This document shows positions 1-10,269 of a DNA stretch of 64,000 nucleotides, in pieces. The translations under genes were made by a program, and so were the position numbers. The DNA comes from Goekera deserti (GTDB taxonomy: Bacteria; Actinomycetota; Actinomycetes; Mycobacteriales; Geodermatophilaceae): positions 186,001 to 250,000 of the forward strand of contig NZ_JAAGWK010000009.1 in assembly GCF_010685995.1 (NCBI RefSeq). The letters run 5' to 3'. The notes under the pieces were generated by a model. The model had not been told where the DNA came from, searched no databases, and worked only from the letters and a program-made list of their open reading frames with translations. How positions within the stretch are numbered: the stretch's first letter is position 1; every line of letters starts with the position of its first letter.

Positions 1-147
1 GCGCAGCGCGGTGACCCCGGCCAGGCCGGCGCGGACCGGCTGGTCGCCGGTGGGCCGGCCCCGGCCCGCACCCTGGTGCCCGCCCTGCCCCCGGACCCCG
101 CCCCGACCGCGGATGCGGTCCCGGGTGGTCAGGCCGCTGCGGCTCAC
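1..147 (-). CDS. ftsQ: Cell division protein FtsQ, N-terminal fragment
   Basis: A reading frame opens with GTG at 147, overlapping the murC stop by four bases (GTGA), and runs off the left edge after 49 codons. The visible part is rich in Arg, Gly and Pro, as expected for the cytoplasmic tail that precedes the membrane anchor of actinobacterial FtsQ. The call rests on position: ftsQ follows murC in actinobacterial dcw clusters. No POTRA or FtsQ domain is visible here. FtsQ would bridge early and late divisome proteins at the septum. Confidence 0.5.
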   Translation of the reverse strand, partial: MSRSGLTTRDRIRGRGGVRGQGGHQGAGRGRPTGDQPVRAGLAGVTALR

Positions 148-1583
148 CGCGGGTCCTCCTCCGCACCGGCGCCGTCGAGGGCGGCGAGCACCTCGGGACC
201 CACCATGACGACGTCGCCGGCCCCCATGGTGATCACCAGGTCGCCGGGGCGGGCGCGCGCGGCGACGGCGGGTGCGGCCGCCGACCAGGACGGCTCGTAG
301 AGCACCCGGCCGGCCGGCAGCGGCACCGCGTCGGCGACCAGGGCACCGGTGACGCCGGGCACCGGGTCCTCCCGGGCGCCGTACACGCCCATCACCACCA
401 CCTCGTCGGCCAGCCCCAGCGCGGTGCCGAAGGCGGTGGCGAACTCGCGGGTGCGGCTGTACAGGTGCGGCTGGAACACCACGACGAGGCGGCCGTCGCC
501 GACGACCGCCCGAGCGGCGTGCAGCTGGGCGGTGACCTCGGTGGGGTGGTGGGCGTAGTCGTCGTAGACCCGCACGCCAGCCGCGACCCCGCGCAGCTCG
601 AAGCGCCGGTGCACGCCGCCGAAGCGGCGCAGCCCGGCGAGCAGGCCGGTGAGCGGGAAGCCGAGCTCCAGCCCGGCGAGCAGCGCCGCGGCGCTGTTGA
701 GGGCCATGTGCGCGCCGGGCAGCCGGATCTCCACCCGGCCCAGTTCCTCGCCGTCCAGCACCGCCGTCCAGCTGGTGCCGGCCGGGCCGACCTCCAGGTC
801 GCGCAGCTGCAGGTCGGCGCCGGGCTCGCGGCCGTAGGTGCGCACCCGGGCCCGGGTGGGGGCGGCGGCCAGCCGGGCCGAGCCGGGGTCGTCGGCGCAC
901 AGCACCACGAAGCCGGCGGGGTCCACGGTGGTGAGGAACCGGTCGAAGGCGGCCTCGACGGCGGCCAGGTCGCCGTAGTTGTCCAGGTGGTCGGCCTCGA
1001 CGTTGGTGACGATCGCGGCGAACGGCGCCAGCAGCAGGAACGACCGGTCGCTCTCGTCGGCCTCGGCGACGAACACGTCGCCCTCGCCGGCGTGCGCGTT
1101 GGACCCGGACTCGTTGAGGTCACCGCCGATGGCGAACGACGGGTCGGCGCCGCACGCCTGCACGGCGACGGTGAGCATGGACGTGGTCGAGGTCTTGCCG
1201 TGCGTGCCGGCCACCGCAACGCTGCGCAGGCCGGCCATGACCGCGGCCAGCGCGACGGCCCGGGGCAGCACCCGCAGGCCGCGCTCCCGGGCGGCGACCA
1301 GCTCGGCGTTGTCGTCCCGGATGGCGGTGGACACCACCACGGTGTCGGCGTCGCCGACGTGCGCGGCGGCGTGCCCGATCTCCACCCGGGCGCCCAGCGC
1401 CCGCAGGGCGAGCACCGTGGGGGTGTCCCGGCGGTCGCTGCCGGACACCGGGACGCCGCGGGCCAGCAGGATGCGGGCGATGCCGCTCATCCCGGCGCCG
1501 CCGATGCCGATCAGGTGCACCGCGCCGAGCTCGGGCGGTGCCGGGATCGGTCCGGTCCAGGCGGCGACGTCGTCGGCGCTCAC
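144..1583 (-). CDS. murC: UDP-N-acetylmuramate--L-alanine ligase MurC
   Basis: Cytoplasmic ATP-dependent ligase that adds L-Ala to UDP-MurNAc, the first amino-acid step of the peptidoglycan stem peptide. The 479-residue product has the N-terminal Rossmann motif [11 protein letters not shown] (residues 26-36), the Mur-ligase P-loop GTHGKTST (126-133), then EADESD and [10 protein letters not shown], and a C-terminal Mur-ligase domain. Length is normal for the family. The GTG start at 1583 overlaps the murG stop by GTGA, and the stop overlaps the presumed ftsQ start in the same way, so translation is probably coupled through the run. Confidence 0.96.
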   Translation of the reverse strand: MSADDVAAWTGPIPAPPELGAVHLIGIGGAGMSGIARILLARGVPVSGSDRRDTPTVLALRALGARVEIGHAAAHVGDADTVVVSTAIRDDNAELVAARERGLRVLPRAVALAAVMAGLRSVAVAGTHGKTSTTSMLTVAVQACGADPSFAIGGDLNESGSNAHAGEGDVFVAEADESDRSFLLLAPFAAIVTNVEADHLDNYGDLAAVEAAFDRFLTTVDPAGFVVLCADDPGSARLAAAPTRARVRTYGREPGADLQLRDLEVGPAGTSWTAVLDGEELGRVEIRLPGAHMALNSAAALLAGLELGFPLTGLLAGLRRFGGVHRRFELRGVAAGVRVYDDYAHHPTEVTAQLHAARAVVGDGRLVVVFQPHLYSRTREFATAFGTALGLADEVVVMGVYGAREDPVPGVTGALVADAVPLPAGRVLYEPSWSAAAPAVAARARPGDLVITMGAGDVVMVGPEVLAALDGAGAEEDPR

Positions 1584-2794
1584 CTCCGGGCCCCGGTGGC
1601 GACGGCGAGCACGATGTCGGCCAGCCGCTCGTCGGCGTCCCGCGCCCCGGCGGCCGCGGCGTGCCGGGACAGCTCGGCGAGGGCGGCCGGGTCGGTGACC
1701 AGCGGCAGCAGGTGGGTGCCGATCCAGGCCGGGGAGAGGTCGGCGTCCTCGACGAGCAGCCCTCCCCCGGCCTCGACCAGCGGCAGGGCGTTGCGCCGCT
1801 GCTCGCCGTTGCCGATGGGCAGCGGCACGAACGCGCCGGGCAGCCCGACCGCGGACAGCTCGGCGACGGTGACGGCGCCGGAGCGGCACAGGGCCAGGTC
1901 GGCGGCGGCGTAGGCCAGGTCCATCCGCTCCAGGTAGTCCACGAGCACGTAGGGCGCGCTGCCGGCCGGGCGGGCCGGCACGGTGACGTCGGTGTTCTTG
2001 GGCCCCCGGGCGTGCAGCACCTGGACGCCGGCGGCGGTGAGCGCGTCGGCCGCACCGGTGGCGGCCCGGTTCAGCGAGGCCGCACCCTGCGAGCCGCCGA
2101 ACACCAGCAGCGTGGGCCGGTCGGCGTCCAGGCCGAAGGCGGCGCGGGCCTCGGCGCGCAGCGCCGGGCGGTCCAGCGAGGTCAGCGCCGGGCGCAGCGG
2201 CATGCCGACGTGCTCGGCCCGCGGCAGCGGGGTGCCCGGGGCGGTCACCGCCACCCGCGCGGCGAGCCGGGCACCGATCCGGTTGGCCAGGCCGGGCAGC
2301 GGGTTCTGCTCGTGCACCACCACCGGCACGTGCTCCCGGCGGGCGGCCAGGTAGGCCGGCAGGGCCACGTACCCGCCGAACCCGACGACGACGTCGGCCT
2401 GCAGCTCGCGCAGCAGGGCCCGGGTGTCGGCCACCGAGCGGCGCACCCGGCCGGGCACGCGCATCAGGTCGACGGTGGGCCGGCGGGGCAGCGGCACCGG
2501 CGGGATGAGTCGCAGGTCGTAGCCCCGGGCCGGCACCAGCCGGGTCTCCAGGCCGCGCGCGGTGCCCAGGCAGGTGACCGTCACCGGGCCGCCGGGCAGC
2601 CCGGCGCGCCGGGTGAGCGCGTCGGCGAGGGCGAGCATCGGCTCGATGTGGCCGCCGGTGCCCCCGCCGGCGAGCACCACCCGCAGCGGTGCCGGCCGCG
2701 TGCCGGCAGCCGCAGGGGCGCGGTTCTGGTCGGGGCGGGGTGTGGCGTGGGGGGTCGGCTGGGGCGCCGCGGAGGACGTCTCAGCACCGGTCAC
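1580..2794 (-). CDS. murG: UDP-GlcNAc:lipid I N-acetylglucosaminyltransferase MurG
   Basis: Membrane-associated GT28 glycosyltransferase that converts lipid I to lipid II. The 404-residue product shows the family glycine loop GGGTGGHI at residues 43-50, and in its C-terminal half VFGGSQGA and a VHEQN segment typical of MurG. The GTG start overlaps the ftsW stop (GTGA). This choice leaves about 36 residues of Ala/Pro-rich sequence before the catalytic fold, slightly longer than usual, so an internal start is possible. It lies between ftsW and murC, the standard order. Confidence 0.95.
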   Translation of the reverse strand: MTGAETSSAAPQPTPHATPRPDQNRAPAAAGTRPAPLRVVLAGGGTGGHIEPMLALADALTRRAGLPGGPVTVTCLGTARGLETRLVPARGYDLRLIPPVPLPRRPTVDLMRVPGRVRRSVADTRALLRELQADVVVGFGGYVALPAYLAARREHVPVVVHEQNPLPGLANRIGARLAARVAVTAPGTPLPRAEHVGMPLRPALTSLDRPALRAEARAAFGLDADRPTLLVFGGSQGAASLNRAATGAADALTAAGVQVLHARGPKNTDVTVPARPAGSAPYVLVDYLERMDLAYAAADLALCRSGAVTVAELSAVGLPGAFVPLPIGNGEQRRNALPLVEAGGGLLVEDADLSPAWIGTHLLPLVTDPAALAELSRHAAAAGARDADERLADIVLAVATGARR

Positions 2795-4560
2795 GGCTGC
2801 GGCCGCCCGTGCCGATCGGTGCGTACGTGTCGGCCGGTGGACGCGCGGGACCGCGCGTCCGGCCGGGATCCGGGGGCGGGGCGGGCGTCGAGGTCGGTGC
2901 GCACCCCTGCAGCCTGCCGGTCGCGCGCCGGTCCGGCGTCCCGGGGGGTCACCCGGGCGCGGCGGGAGCTGCGCGGGTCGGCCGACGGGGCGGTGGCAGC
3001 CGACGGCGCGGTGGCGGCCGACCGCTCGCGCGGGACCGCCCGGGTCCGGGAGACCGGGTGGCCGTCGCGCTGGCGCAGCGGCGCGGTGCCGTCCACCCCG
3101 CGCAGCGGTGCCCGCCGGTCGGGTCCGGGTCGGCGGGGCGCCGGCACGCCGAGCGCGCCCGGGTCGGCCGCCGGCCGCGGCCGGGGGGCACGCCGCTGCC
3201 CGGGCCGGTCGGGGCCGGCGGGGCGGGCGCCGACCGGCTCCCGGACGGGACCGCGCGACGAGCCGCGGGCCGGCGAGCCGGCCGGGCGGCGCACGTGCCG
3301 GGTGTCGACGGCCTGGGCCGGCACCGGCAGCAGCAGCCGGGCCAGCCGGCTGCGCTCGGCGGTGCGGGCCCACTCGACCGCGCCGGGCTCGGAGCGGGCG
3401 AACCGGGTGAGCAGGCCGACGATGAACAGGGTGAGCACCAGGGACGTGCCGCCGGCGCTGATCAGCGGCAGCTGCACGCCGGTGACCGGCAGCAGGCCGA
3501 CGACGTAGCCCATGTTCATGGTGGCCTGACCGATCAGCCACACCGTGATGGCGACGCTGGCGACCTGGACGAAGCGGTCGGTGGAGCGCCGGGCGATCCG
3601 GAAGCCGGTGTAGGCGAGCACGCCGTACAGGCTGATCACCACCAGGCAGCCGAGGAAGCCGAGCTCCTCGCCGATGATGGCGAAGATGTAGTCGCTCTCC
3701 GCCTCCGGCAAAAGGTCCCACTTCATCCGACTGTTGCCCAGCCCGACTCCCCAGAACCCTCCGGTGGCGAGCGCGTACAGGCCCTTGATCGCCTGGTAAC
3801 CGTCGCCCGTCGGGTCGGCAAAGGGGTTGAGGAACGAGGTGATCCGCTCAGCGCGGTACGACGCACTGGTGGCCAGGTACGCCACCGCACCCACACCGGC
3901 CGCGATGAGTCCGACCCAGTAGCGCAGCGGCAGCCCGCCGGCCCAGAGCAGCCCGGCGACCACCAGACCCAGGCTGACGGAGCCGCCCAGGTCGGGCTCC
4001 AGCATCAACAACGCGACGCAGACCCCGTAGACCGGTAGGACCGGCACGAGCAACGATTTCGTGGTCAGGTAGCGGTCCCGGGTTGCCAGCACGTGGGCGC
4101 CCCACAGGGCGAACACCAGCTTGGCGATCTCCGAGGGCTGGAGGAGCACCACCTTGAGGTCGAACCACTGCTTCGCGCCGTTGAGCTCGACCCCGATCAA
4201 CAGCACCAGGACCAGCGAGAACACGGAGGCGAGCATCGCCCGACCGCACCAACGACGGATGGTGCTGATCGGCAGCCGGATGGCCGCGAACATCGCCACC
4301 AGGCCTATCGCGGCGAACACCAACTGCCGGACGCCGGGCGCCCAGGCCGGCTCGTTGTCCATCGCGGCGCTGACCGCGGAGGCGGAGAACACCATGACCA
4401 GGCCGATGACCAGCAGCATGCCGCCGGCGCCGAGCACCAGGTGCGAGCTGGTCATCGGGTCGTCGAGCCACGCCGGTGCGCGGAACACCGGGCGGCGGAC
4501 CGTCGTCCGGCGGGTGGGTGGGGTGGCCGCGGGCGGCGCGGCGGGGACGGCGCGGGTCAC
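2791..4560 (-). CDS. ftsW: Peptidoglycan glycosyltransferase FtsW with long C-terminal tail
   Basis: SEDS-family septal peptidoglycan polymerase that works with FtsI. The membrane core spans roughly residues 38-410, with about ten hydrophobic segments and the family signature near [13 protein letters not shown]. After the last helix comes a tail of about 165 residues dominated by Arg, Pro, Gly and Ala, much longer than in E. coli FtsW and probably disordered and cytoplasmic. It starts with GTG at 4560 overlapping the murD stop and ends overlapping the murG start. The tail's codon use looks like the rest of the gene, so it is probably translated. Confidence 0.94.
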   Translation of the reverse strand: MTRAVPAAPPAATPPTRRTTVRRPVFRAPAWLDDPMTSSHLVLGAGGMLLVIGLVMVFSASAVSAAMDNEPAWAPGVRQLVFAAIGLVAMFAAIRLPISTIRRWCGRAMLASVFSLVLVLLIGVELNGAKQWFDLKVVLLQPSEIAKLVFALWGAHVLATRDRYLTTKSLLVPVLPVYGVCVALLMLEPDLGGSVSLGLVVAGLLWAGGLPLRYWVGLIAAGVGAVAYLATSASYRAERITSFLNPFADPTGDGYQAIKGLYALATGGFWGVGLGNSRMKWDLLPEAESDYIFAIIGEELGFLGCLVVISLYGVLAYTGFRIARRSTDRFVQVASVAITVWLIGQATMNMGYVVGLLPVTGVQLPLISAGGTSLVLTLFIVGLLTRFARSEPGAVEWARTAERSRLARLLLPVPAQAVDTRHVRRPAGSPARGSSRGPVREPVGARPAGPDRPGQRRAPRPRPAADPGALGVPAPRRPGPDRRAPLRGVDGTAPLRQRDGHPVSRTRAVPRERSAATAPSAATAPSADPRSSRRARVTPRDAGPARDRQAAGVRTDLDARPAPGSRPDARSRASTGRHVRTDRHGRPQP

Positions 4561-6005
4561 CCGAGGGCCCGCACGGCGTCGGCGAAGGCACGGCCCCGGT
4601 GCCCGTAGTCGGTGAACACGTCCATCGAGGCGGCGGCCGGCGCGAGCAGCACCGTGTCACCGGGCCGCGCCAGGCGGGCGGCGGCCGACACCACCTGCCG
4701 CATCACGTCCTCCGCGCTCACCCGTTCCCCCGTCCCACCAGTCACACCGGTCACCACCGCCCCATGGTCGCCGCTGGGCACCACGGTTCGTGGGACCGAC
4801 GGGGCGTGTCGCGCCAGAGATCGGGCCAGCTGCTCCCGGTCGCGGCCGAGCAGCACCACCCCGGCCAGCCGCGGGGCGACCTGGGCGACCAGCTGGTCGA
4901 CGTCGGCGCCCTTGAGCAGGCCACCGGCGATCCACACCACCCGGGGGTAGCCGGCCAGCGAGGCGGCGGCAGCATGCGGGTTGGTGGCCTTGCTGTCGTC
5001 GACGAAGTCCACGCCGTCCACGGTGGCCACCAGCACGTTGCGGTGCGCGCCGCCGCGGAACCCGGCCAGCCCGCGGCCGACGTCGGCCGGTGACACCCCG
5101 GCGGCCCGGCCGAGGGCGGCGGCGACCAGGGCGTTGGTGAGGTTGTGCGGGCCGGCCACCTGCAGGGCGCCGGCCTCCAGCAGCAGCTCCCCCGCCGGGC
5201 CCTCGCTGAACGCCCGGTCGACCAGCGCGCCGGCGCGGACACCCAGCTGGCCGGGCGCCGGCTCCCGGAGGGTGACGGTGACCGGGTGCGGGTGCGCGCG
5301 CACCAGGCCGGAGGCCACCGGGTCCCCGGCGTCGGCGACCGCCACCGGGGTGAGCGCGAGCACCCGCGCCTTGGCGTCCCGGTAGGCCTCGGGCGAGCCG
5401 TGCCAGTCGACGTGGTCGTCGGCCACGTTGAGCACGGCAGCCGCCGCCGGGGCGATCGTGCTGGACCAGTGCAGCTGGAAGCTGGACAGCTCGACGGCGA
5501 CCGCGTCGAAGCTCGGGCTGCCGTCCGGCTCCCGGGCGGTGACCACCTCCACCAGCGGCCGGCCCACGTTGCCGGCCGCCACCGCCCGCCGGCCCCCGGC
5601 CAGCAGCACCGCCTCCAGCATGGTGACCGTCGTCGTCTTGCCATTGGTGCCGGTGACCGCGTACCAGGGCGCCGGCTCGCCGTCCGGCCCGGGCAGGCGC
5701 ATCCGCCAGGCGAGCTCGGGCTCCCCGACCACCTCCACGCCGGTGCGCGCGGCGCCGACCAGCAGCGGGTGGTCCGGCCGCCAGCCCGGCGAGGTGACCA
5801 CCAGGTCCAGCCCCGGCGGCGGCGTCACCACCGGGCCCAGCCAGGTGGCGCCGGCGCCCACCAGCTCGCCGAGCACGGCCGGCTCGGCGGCGTCGGTGAG
5901 CAGCACCTCGTCACCGGCGGCCAGCAGCGCCCGGGCCGCCGCGGCGCCGGAGACGCCGAGGCCGGCGACCAGCACCCGGCGTCCCGGGCGGGGACCGGTG
6001 CTCAC
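4557..6005 (-). CDS. murD: UDP-N-acetylmuramoyl-L-alanine--D-glutamate ligase MurD
   Basis: Adds D-Glu to UDP-MurNAc-L-Ala in the cytoplasm. The 482-residue product has the Rossmann motif GLGVSG (15-20), the P-loop GTNGKTT (119-125), a [11 protein letters not shown] segment and the C-terminal motif [10 protein letters not shown]. The GTG start at 6005 overlaps the mraY stop (GTGA). An open frame continues upstream, but it only overlaps mraY and has no family similarity. Confidence 0.95.
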   Translation of the reverse strand: MSTGPRPGRRVLVAGLGVSGAAAARALLAAGDEVLLTDAAEPAVLGELVGAGATWLGPVVTPPPGLDLVVTSPGWRPDHPLLVGAARTGVEVVGEPELAWRMRLPGPDGEPAPWYAVTGTNGKTTTVTMLEAVLLAGGRRAVAAGNVGRPLVEVVTAREPDGSPSFDAVAVELSSFQLHWSSTIAPAAAAVLNVADDHVDWHGSPEAYRDAKARVLALTPVAVADAGDPVASGLVRAHPHPVTVTLREPAPGQLGVRAGALVDRAFSEGPAGELLLEAGALQVAGPHNLTNALVAAALGRAAGVSPADVGRGLAGFRGGAHRNVLVATVDGVDFVDDSKATNPHAAAASLAGYPRVVWIAGGLLKGADVDQLVAQVAPRLAGVVLLGRDREQLARSLARHAPSVPRTVVPSGDHGAVVTGVTGGTGERVSAEDVMRQVVSAAARLARPGDTVLLAPAAASMDVFTDYGHRGRAFADAVRALG

Positions 6006-7078
6006 AGGCCGGTGAAGCTGAGCCAGTCGGTGTAGAACAGGCCCATCCCGAAGGCCACCGCCATGCCGGTGAGCAGCCAGAACCGGACGATGACCGTGTT
6101 CTCCGCCCACCCCGCCAGCTCGAAGTGGTGGTGCAGCGGTGCCATCCGGAACACCCGGCGGCGGGTGGCCCGGAAGAACGCCACCTGGATGACCACCGAC
6201 ATGGTCACCGCCACGAACAGCCCGCCCAGGACGACGAGCAGCAGCTCGGTCCTGGTGACGATGGCCAGGCCGGCCATCAGCCCGCCCAGGGCCAGCGAGC
6301 CGGTGTCGCCCATGAAGATCCGGGCCGGTGAGGTGTTCCACCACAGGAAGCCCAGGCACGCGCCCATCGCGGCCGCGGCGACCAGCGTGACGTCGATCGG
6401 GTCGCGGACCTCGTAGCAGCCGGCGGCCAGCGCGGTGCTGCAGTCGTGGCCGAACTGCCAGAACGAGATGATCACGTAGGAGGCGAACACCATCGCCGAG
6501 CAGCCCGCGGCCAGCCCGTCCAGGCCGTCGGTCAGGTTCACCGCGTTGCTGAACCCGGCGATGAACAGGTAGGCCAGGATCACGAACCCCACCGAGCCCA
6601 GCGCCAGCGGGGCGATGTCCCGGACGAAGGACACGTTCGTCGACGCCGGGGTCACCCCGTCGCTCTCGAACTGCAGCGCCAGCACCGCGAACACCACGCC
6701 CACCAGCAGCTGGCCGACCAGCTTCGCGGTCTTGTTGAGCCCCAGGCTGCGGCGGTGCCGGATCTTCAGGTAGTCGTCCAGGAAGCCGACCGTGCCGAGC
6801 CCGACCATGAGCAGCAGCAGCAGGACGCCGCTGGCGGTGACCCCGCGGCCGGGCTGGTTGAGCAGGAACAGGTGGGCGATCAGGTACCCGGCGACGGTGG
6901 CGCCGACGATCACCGTGCCGCCCATGGTGGGCGTGCCCTTCTTGGACAGGTGGCTCTCCGGGCCGTCGTCCCGGATCTCCTGGCCGAAGCCGCGGGTGCG
7001 GAAGGCCTTGATGGCCAGCGGCGTCAGCAGGATGGAGATGGCCAGGCCGAAGCCGGCCGCGATCAGGACCGACTTCAC
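6002..7078 (-). CDS. mraY: Phospho-N-acetylmuramoyl-pentapeptide-transferase MraY (MurX)
   Basis: Integral membrane enzyme that transfers phospho-MurNAc-pentapeptide to undecaprenyl phosphate, making lipid I. The 358-residue protein is predicted to cross the membrane about ten times. It shows the catalytic GFLDDYLK loop, the [10 protein letters not shown] loop and the late HHHFE motif, all hallmarks of MraY. Start and stop codons overlap murF and murD by four bases each. Confidence 0.96.
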   Translation of the reverse strand: MKSVLIAAGFGLAISILLTPLAIKAFRTRGFGQEIRDDGPESHLSKKGTPTMGGTVIVGATVAGYLIAHLFLLNQPGRGVTASGVLLLLLMVGLGTVGFLDDYLKIRHRRSLGLNKTAKLVGQLLVGVVFAVLALQFESDGVTPASTNVSFVRDIAPLALGSVGFVILAYLFIAGFSNAVNLTDGLDGLAAGCSAMVFASYVIISFWQFGHDCSTALAAGCYEVRDPIDVTLVAAAAMGACLGFLWWNTSPARIFMGDTGSLALGGLMAGLAIVTRTELLLVVLGGLFVAVTMSVVIQVAFFRATRRRVFRMAPLHHHFELAGWAENTVIVRFWLLTGMAVAFGMGLFYTDWLSFTGL

Positions 7079-8595
7079 GCGGTCACCGACCCGGCCGGAG
7101 GGGCGGCCAGCAGCTCGGCGGCGAGCAGCTCCAGGCCGTAGGACCGCGAGGCCTTCACCAGGACGACGTCCCCGGGCTCGAGCACCCCGGCGAGCAGCGC
7201 GGCAGCGCCCTCACGGTCCGGCACGTGCACCACGCCCTCCTCCTGTCCCCGTCCCGGGTCCCGCCCGTACCGCTGCGCCCACTCCGCCGCCGCCCCGGCG
7301 TGCAGGGCGACCGCGTCCGGGCCGACGGCGACCAGCAGGTCGACCCCGCTGCGCACCGCCTCGCGGCCGAGTCTCTCGTGCTCGGCCGGGGCGTCCGGCC
7401 CCAGCTCCGCCATCGCACCCAGGACGGCGACCCGGCGGCGGCCGGCCAGGCCGGCGAGCGCGGCCAGCGCGGCCCGCATCGACTCCGGGTTGGCGTTGTA
7501 GGCGTCGTTGACGACGGTCACGCCGTCGGCGCGGACGTCGACCTCCATCCGCCACCGGCTGCGCGGGCCGGCCGCGGTGAGCGCCGCGGCCACCTGGGCC
7601 GGGGCGAGGCCCACGGCCAGGGCGGCTCCGGCGGCGGACAGCGCGTTGGACACCTGGTGCGCGCCGATCACCTGCAGCTCCACCGGGTGCCGCTCGCCCG
7701 CGGTGACCAGGGTGAACCGGCCGCGGGCCCGCTCGTCGAGCTCGACGTCCTCGGCGCGCACCTCGGCGTCGGGCGCGAGCCCGGTGGACAGCACCCGGGC
7801 CCGGGTGCGCGTGGCCATCGCCCGCACCCGCGGGTCGTCGGCGTTGAGCACCGCGGTGCCGTCGGCGGGCAGCGCCTCGACCAGCTCGCCCTTGGCCGCT
7901 GCGATGCCGTCGGCACTGCCGAACTCGCCCAGGTGCGCCGACCCCACGTTGAGCACCACGCCCACCCGGGGCCGGGCGACCCGGGTGAGCCGGGCGATGT
8001 GGCCACTGCCCCGCGCGCCCATCTCCAGCACCAGGTACCGGGTGCCGGCGTCGGCGGTGAGCACGGTGAGCGGCAGGCCGATGTCGTTGTTGAACGACCC
8101 GACCGGGCTCACCGTGGGCCCGGCGGCGCCGAGCACCTGGCCGAGCAGGTCCTTGGTCGAGGTCTTGCCCGACGAGCCGGTGATGCCAACGGTGACCAGG
8201 CCGCCGGCGGTCAGCCGCCGGTACACCTCGTGGGCCAGGGCGCCGAGGGCCACCACCGGGTCGGCGACGACGATGCACGGCAGCGCCGGGTCGGGCCGGG
8301 AGCACAGCGCGGCCACCGCGCCGGCGCCGGCGGCGTCGCCCAGGTGGGCGTGCCCGTCGACCCGCTCACCGGGGAGGGCGACGAACAGGTCCCCCGGTGA
8401 CACGGTGCGCGAGTCGACGGTGACGGCACCGGTGACCGGCACCGCTCCCACCGGCCCGGCGGGGGCCGGAGCACGGGGCGCTCCAGCAGGCGTCGCGGCG
8501 GGCGGCGCGGAGGGCGACGGGGACGGCTGCGGGGAGCCGGGGACCAGCTCGCCGGAGACCGCGGCGGCGACCTCGGCCAGCGTCAGGGGGATCAC
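7075..8595 (-). CDS. murF: UDP-MurNAc-tripeptide--D-alanyl-D-alanine ligase MurF
   Basis: Adds D-Ala-D-Ala to the UDP-MurNAc-tripeptide, the last cytoplasmic precursor step. The 506-residue product has the family P-loop [10 protein letters not shown] around residue 143, then [10 protein letters not shown] and [11 protein letters not shown]. An Ala/Pro-rich stretch of about 30 residues (roughly 20-50) interrupts the N-terminal substrate domain; it looks like a low-complexity insertion rather than a broken gene. It is coupled by GTGA overlaps to murE upstream and mraY downstream. Confidence 0.95.
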   Translation of the reverse strand: MIPLTLAEVAAAVSGELVPGSPQPSPSPSAPPAATPAGAPRAPAPAGPVGAVPVTGAVTVDSRTVSPGDLFVALPGERVDGHAHLGDAAGAGAVAALCSRPDPALPCIVVADPVVALGALAHEVYRRLTAGGLVTVGITGSSGKTSTKDLLGQVLGAAGPTVSPVGSFNNDIGLPLTVLTADAGTRYLVLEMGARGSGHIARLTRVARPRVGVVLNVGSAHLGEFGSADGIAAAKGELVEALPADGTAVLNADDPRVRAMATRTRARVLSTGLAPDAEVRAEDVELDERARGRFTLVTAGERHPVELQVIGAHQVSNALSAAGAALAVGLAPAQVAAALTAAGPRSRWRMEVDVRADGVTVVNDAYNANPESMRAALAALAGLAGRRRVAVLGAMAELGPDAPAEHERLGREAVRSGVDLLVAVGPDAVALHAGAAAEWAQRYGRDPGRGQEEGVVHVPDREGAAALLAGVLEPGDVVLVKASRSYGLELLAAELLAAPPAGSVTA

Positions 8596-10211
8596 GCGGG
8601 GGCACCAGCATCCGGGGTCGAGGGGGTGGGGTGGCCGGCCGGCCCGGCGGTGGGCCCACCGGGGGTGGCGTGGCCGCGCTCCAGCAGCTCGCGGAGCACG
8701 GTCCGGTCGTCGAAGGGCAGGACCCGCCCGGCGACCTCCTGGCCGGTCTCGTGGCCCTTGCCGGCGACGAGCACGGTGTCGCCCGGGGCGGCGCGGGCCA
8801 GGGCCGCCGCGATGGCGGCGCGGCGGTCGCCCACCTCCAGCACCTCGGCCCGGCTCCCGGCCGGCACGCCGTCGGCACCGGCGCGCATCGCGGCGCGGAT
8901 CAGCGCCGGGTCCTCCGAGCGGGGGTTGTCGTCGGTGACCACGAGCAGGTCGCTGCCGGCCGCGGCGGCGGCGCCCATGCCGGCGCGCTTGCCGGGGTCG
9001 CGGTCACCCCCGCAGCCGAGCACGGTGAGCAGCCGGCCCGGGGTCGACCCGCGCAGCGCGGCCAGGGCGGTGGCCACGGCGTCCGGGGTGTGCGCGTAGT
9101 CGACGACGGCGACGAAGGGCTGCCCGGCGTCCACCGGCTCCATCCGGCCGGGCACCACGGTGGCCGCGATGCCCTCCAGCGCGGCCTCGACCGGCACGCC
9201 GACGGCGTCCAGCAACGCGACGGCGAGCACCGCGTTGGCCACGTTGAACCCGCCGGGCAGCCGCAGCCGCGCAGGCCAGGAGCGCCCACCCGGGCCGTGC
9301 AGCGTGAAGGCCGAGCCGCCGGCCGGGGCCCGCTGCACGTCACCGGCCCACCAGTCGGCGTCCGTGCCGGTGGTGGAGACGGTGACGGTGTCCCCGCGCA
9401 CCAGCCGCCGGCCGTGCGGGTCGTCGACGTCGACCACCTCGACCGCGGCCCGGCCGTCGAACAGCAGCGCCTTGGCCCGGAAGTAGCTCTCCAGGTCGCC
9501 GTGGAACTCCAGGTGGTCCCGGGAGAGGTTGGTGAACCCGGCCGCGGCGAAGCGCACCCCGCCCACCCGGCCCTGCACGAGGGCGTGGCTGGACACCTCC
9601 ATCACGACCGCGCGCACACCGGACCCCACCATGCCGGCCAGCAGGCCGTGCAGGGCGGGCGCCTCCGGCGTCGTCCGGACGCTGGGCAGGGCGCTGACCA
9701 CCGGGGCGCCGGTGGCGTCCCGGCCGCGGGTGCGGGTCTGCACGGTGCCGATCAGGCCGCTGTCCCAGCCGGCGGCGGCGAGGCCGGCCTCGACCAGGTA
9801 GCTGGTGGTCGTCTTGCCGTTGGTGCCGGTGATGCCGATGACCGGCACCCGGTGGCTGGGCTCGCCGTGGAGCCGCGCGGCGACCGGGCCGAGCGTGGTC
9901 CGCGGGTCGTCCACGACGCACACCGGCAGCCCGGTGGCCTCGGCGTCTGCCCGGCCGGCCGGGTCGGTGAGCACCGCGGCGGCGCCGGCGGCCGCGGCGT
10001 CGGCGGCGAAGCGCGCGCCGTGCGTGCGCGCGCCGGGCAGCGCCGCGTAGAGGTCGCCGGGGCGCACCTCCGTCGAGGCCAGGGTGACGCCGGAGACGAC
10101 GGTGGCGGGGTCACCGGACACGGGCTCGCCGACGAGGTCGGCGAGGTCGGTCAGCAGGTGCGGGTCGGTGCCCGCAGGACGGGGCACCGACCCGGGCGCG
10201 GTCGGGCTCAC
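8592..10211 (-). CDS. murE: UDP-N-acetylmuramoyl-tripeptide synthetase MurE
   Basis: Adds the third stem residue to UDP-MurNAc-L-Ala-D-Glu. The 539-residue protein carries GTNGKTTTS near residue 131, the MEVSSHAL segment, and DNPR in the C-terminal domain (TDDNPRSEDP). DNPR is the signature of meso-diaminopimelate-adding MurE, so the wall is predicted to be of the DAP type. Unlike its downstream neighbours it does not overlap the upstream gene: 58 bases separate its GTG start from the ftsI stop, and a TAGATT box sits eight bases before the start, suggesting its own leaderless promoter. Confidence 0.95.
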   Translation of the reverse strand: MSPTAPGSVPRPAGTDPHLLTDLADLVGEPVSGDPATVVSGVTLASTEVRPGDLYAALPGARTHGARFAADAAAAGAAAVLTDPAGRADAEATGLPVCVVDDPRTTLGPVAARLHGEPSHRVPVIGITGTNGKTTTSYLVEAGLAAAGWDSGLIGTVQTRTRGRDATGAPVVSALPSVRTTPEAPALHGLLAGMVGSGVRAVVMEVSSHALVQGRVGGVRFAAAGFTNLSRDHLEFHGDLESYFRAKALLFDGRAAVEVVDVDDPHGRRLVRGDTVTVSTTGTDADWWAGDVQRAPAGGSAFTLHGPGGRSWPARLRLPGGFNVANAVLAVALLDAVGVPVEAALEGIAATVVPGRMEPVDAGQPFVAVVDYAHTPDAVATALAALRGSTPGRLLTVLGCGGDRDPGKRAGMGAAAAAGSDLLVVTDDNPRSEDPALIRAAMRAGADGVPAGSRAEVLEVGDRRAAIAAALARAAPGDTVLVAGKGHETGQEVAGRVLPFDDRTVLRELLERGHATPGGPTAGPAGHPTPSTPDAGAPA

Positions 10212-10219
10212 GGGGGGCC

Positions 10220-10225
10220 AATCTA
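10220..10225 (-). promoter_or_regulatory. Putative leaderless promoter -10 of murE
   Basis: On the minus strand TAGATT fits the actinobacterial -10 pattern TANNNT and ends eight bases before the murE GTG, so the transcript would begin at or next to the start codon. No Shine-Dalgarno sequence is visible. This would let murE onward be transcribed apart from the mraZ-to-ftsI part of the cluster. No convincing -35 box is seen. Confidence 0.5.
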
Positions 10226-10231
10226 CCGGCG

Positions 10232-10265
10232 GGCCCCGCGGGCGCCCGCGGGCACGCGCGGGGCC
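10232..10265 (-). other. Hairpin between ftsI and murE
   Basis: Nine-base arms GGCCCCGCG (10232-10240) and CGCGGGGCC (10257-10265) pair perfectly across a GC-rich loop. The hairpin starts five bases after the ftsI stop and lies immediately upstream of the putative murE -10. It could attenuate or terminate the upstream transcript. No U-run follows, which is usual in actinobacteria. Confidence 0.4.
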
Positions 10266-10269
10266 GGGG

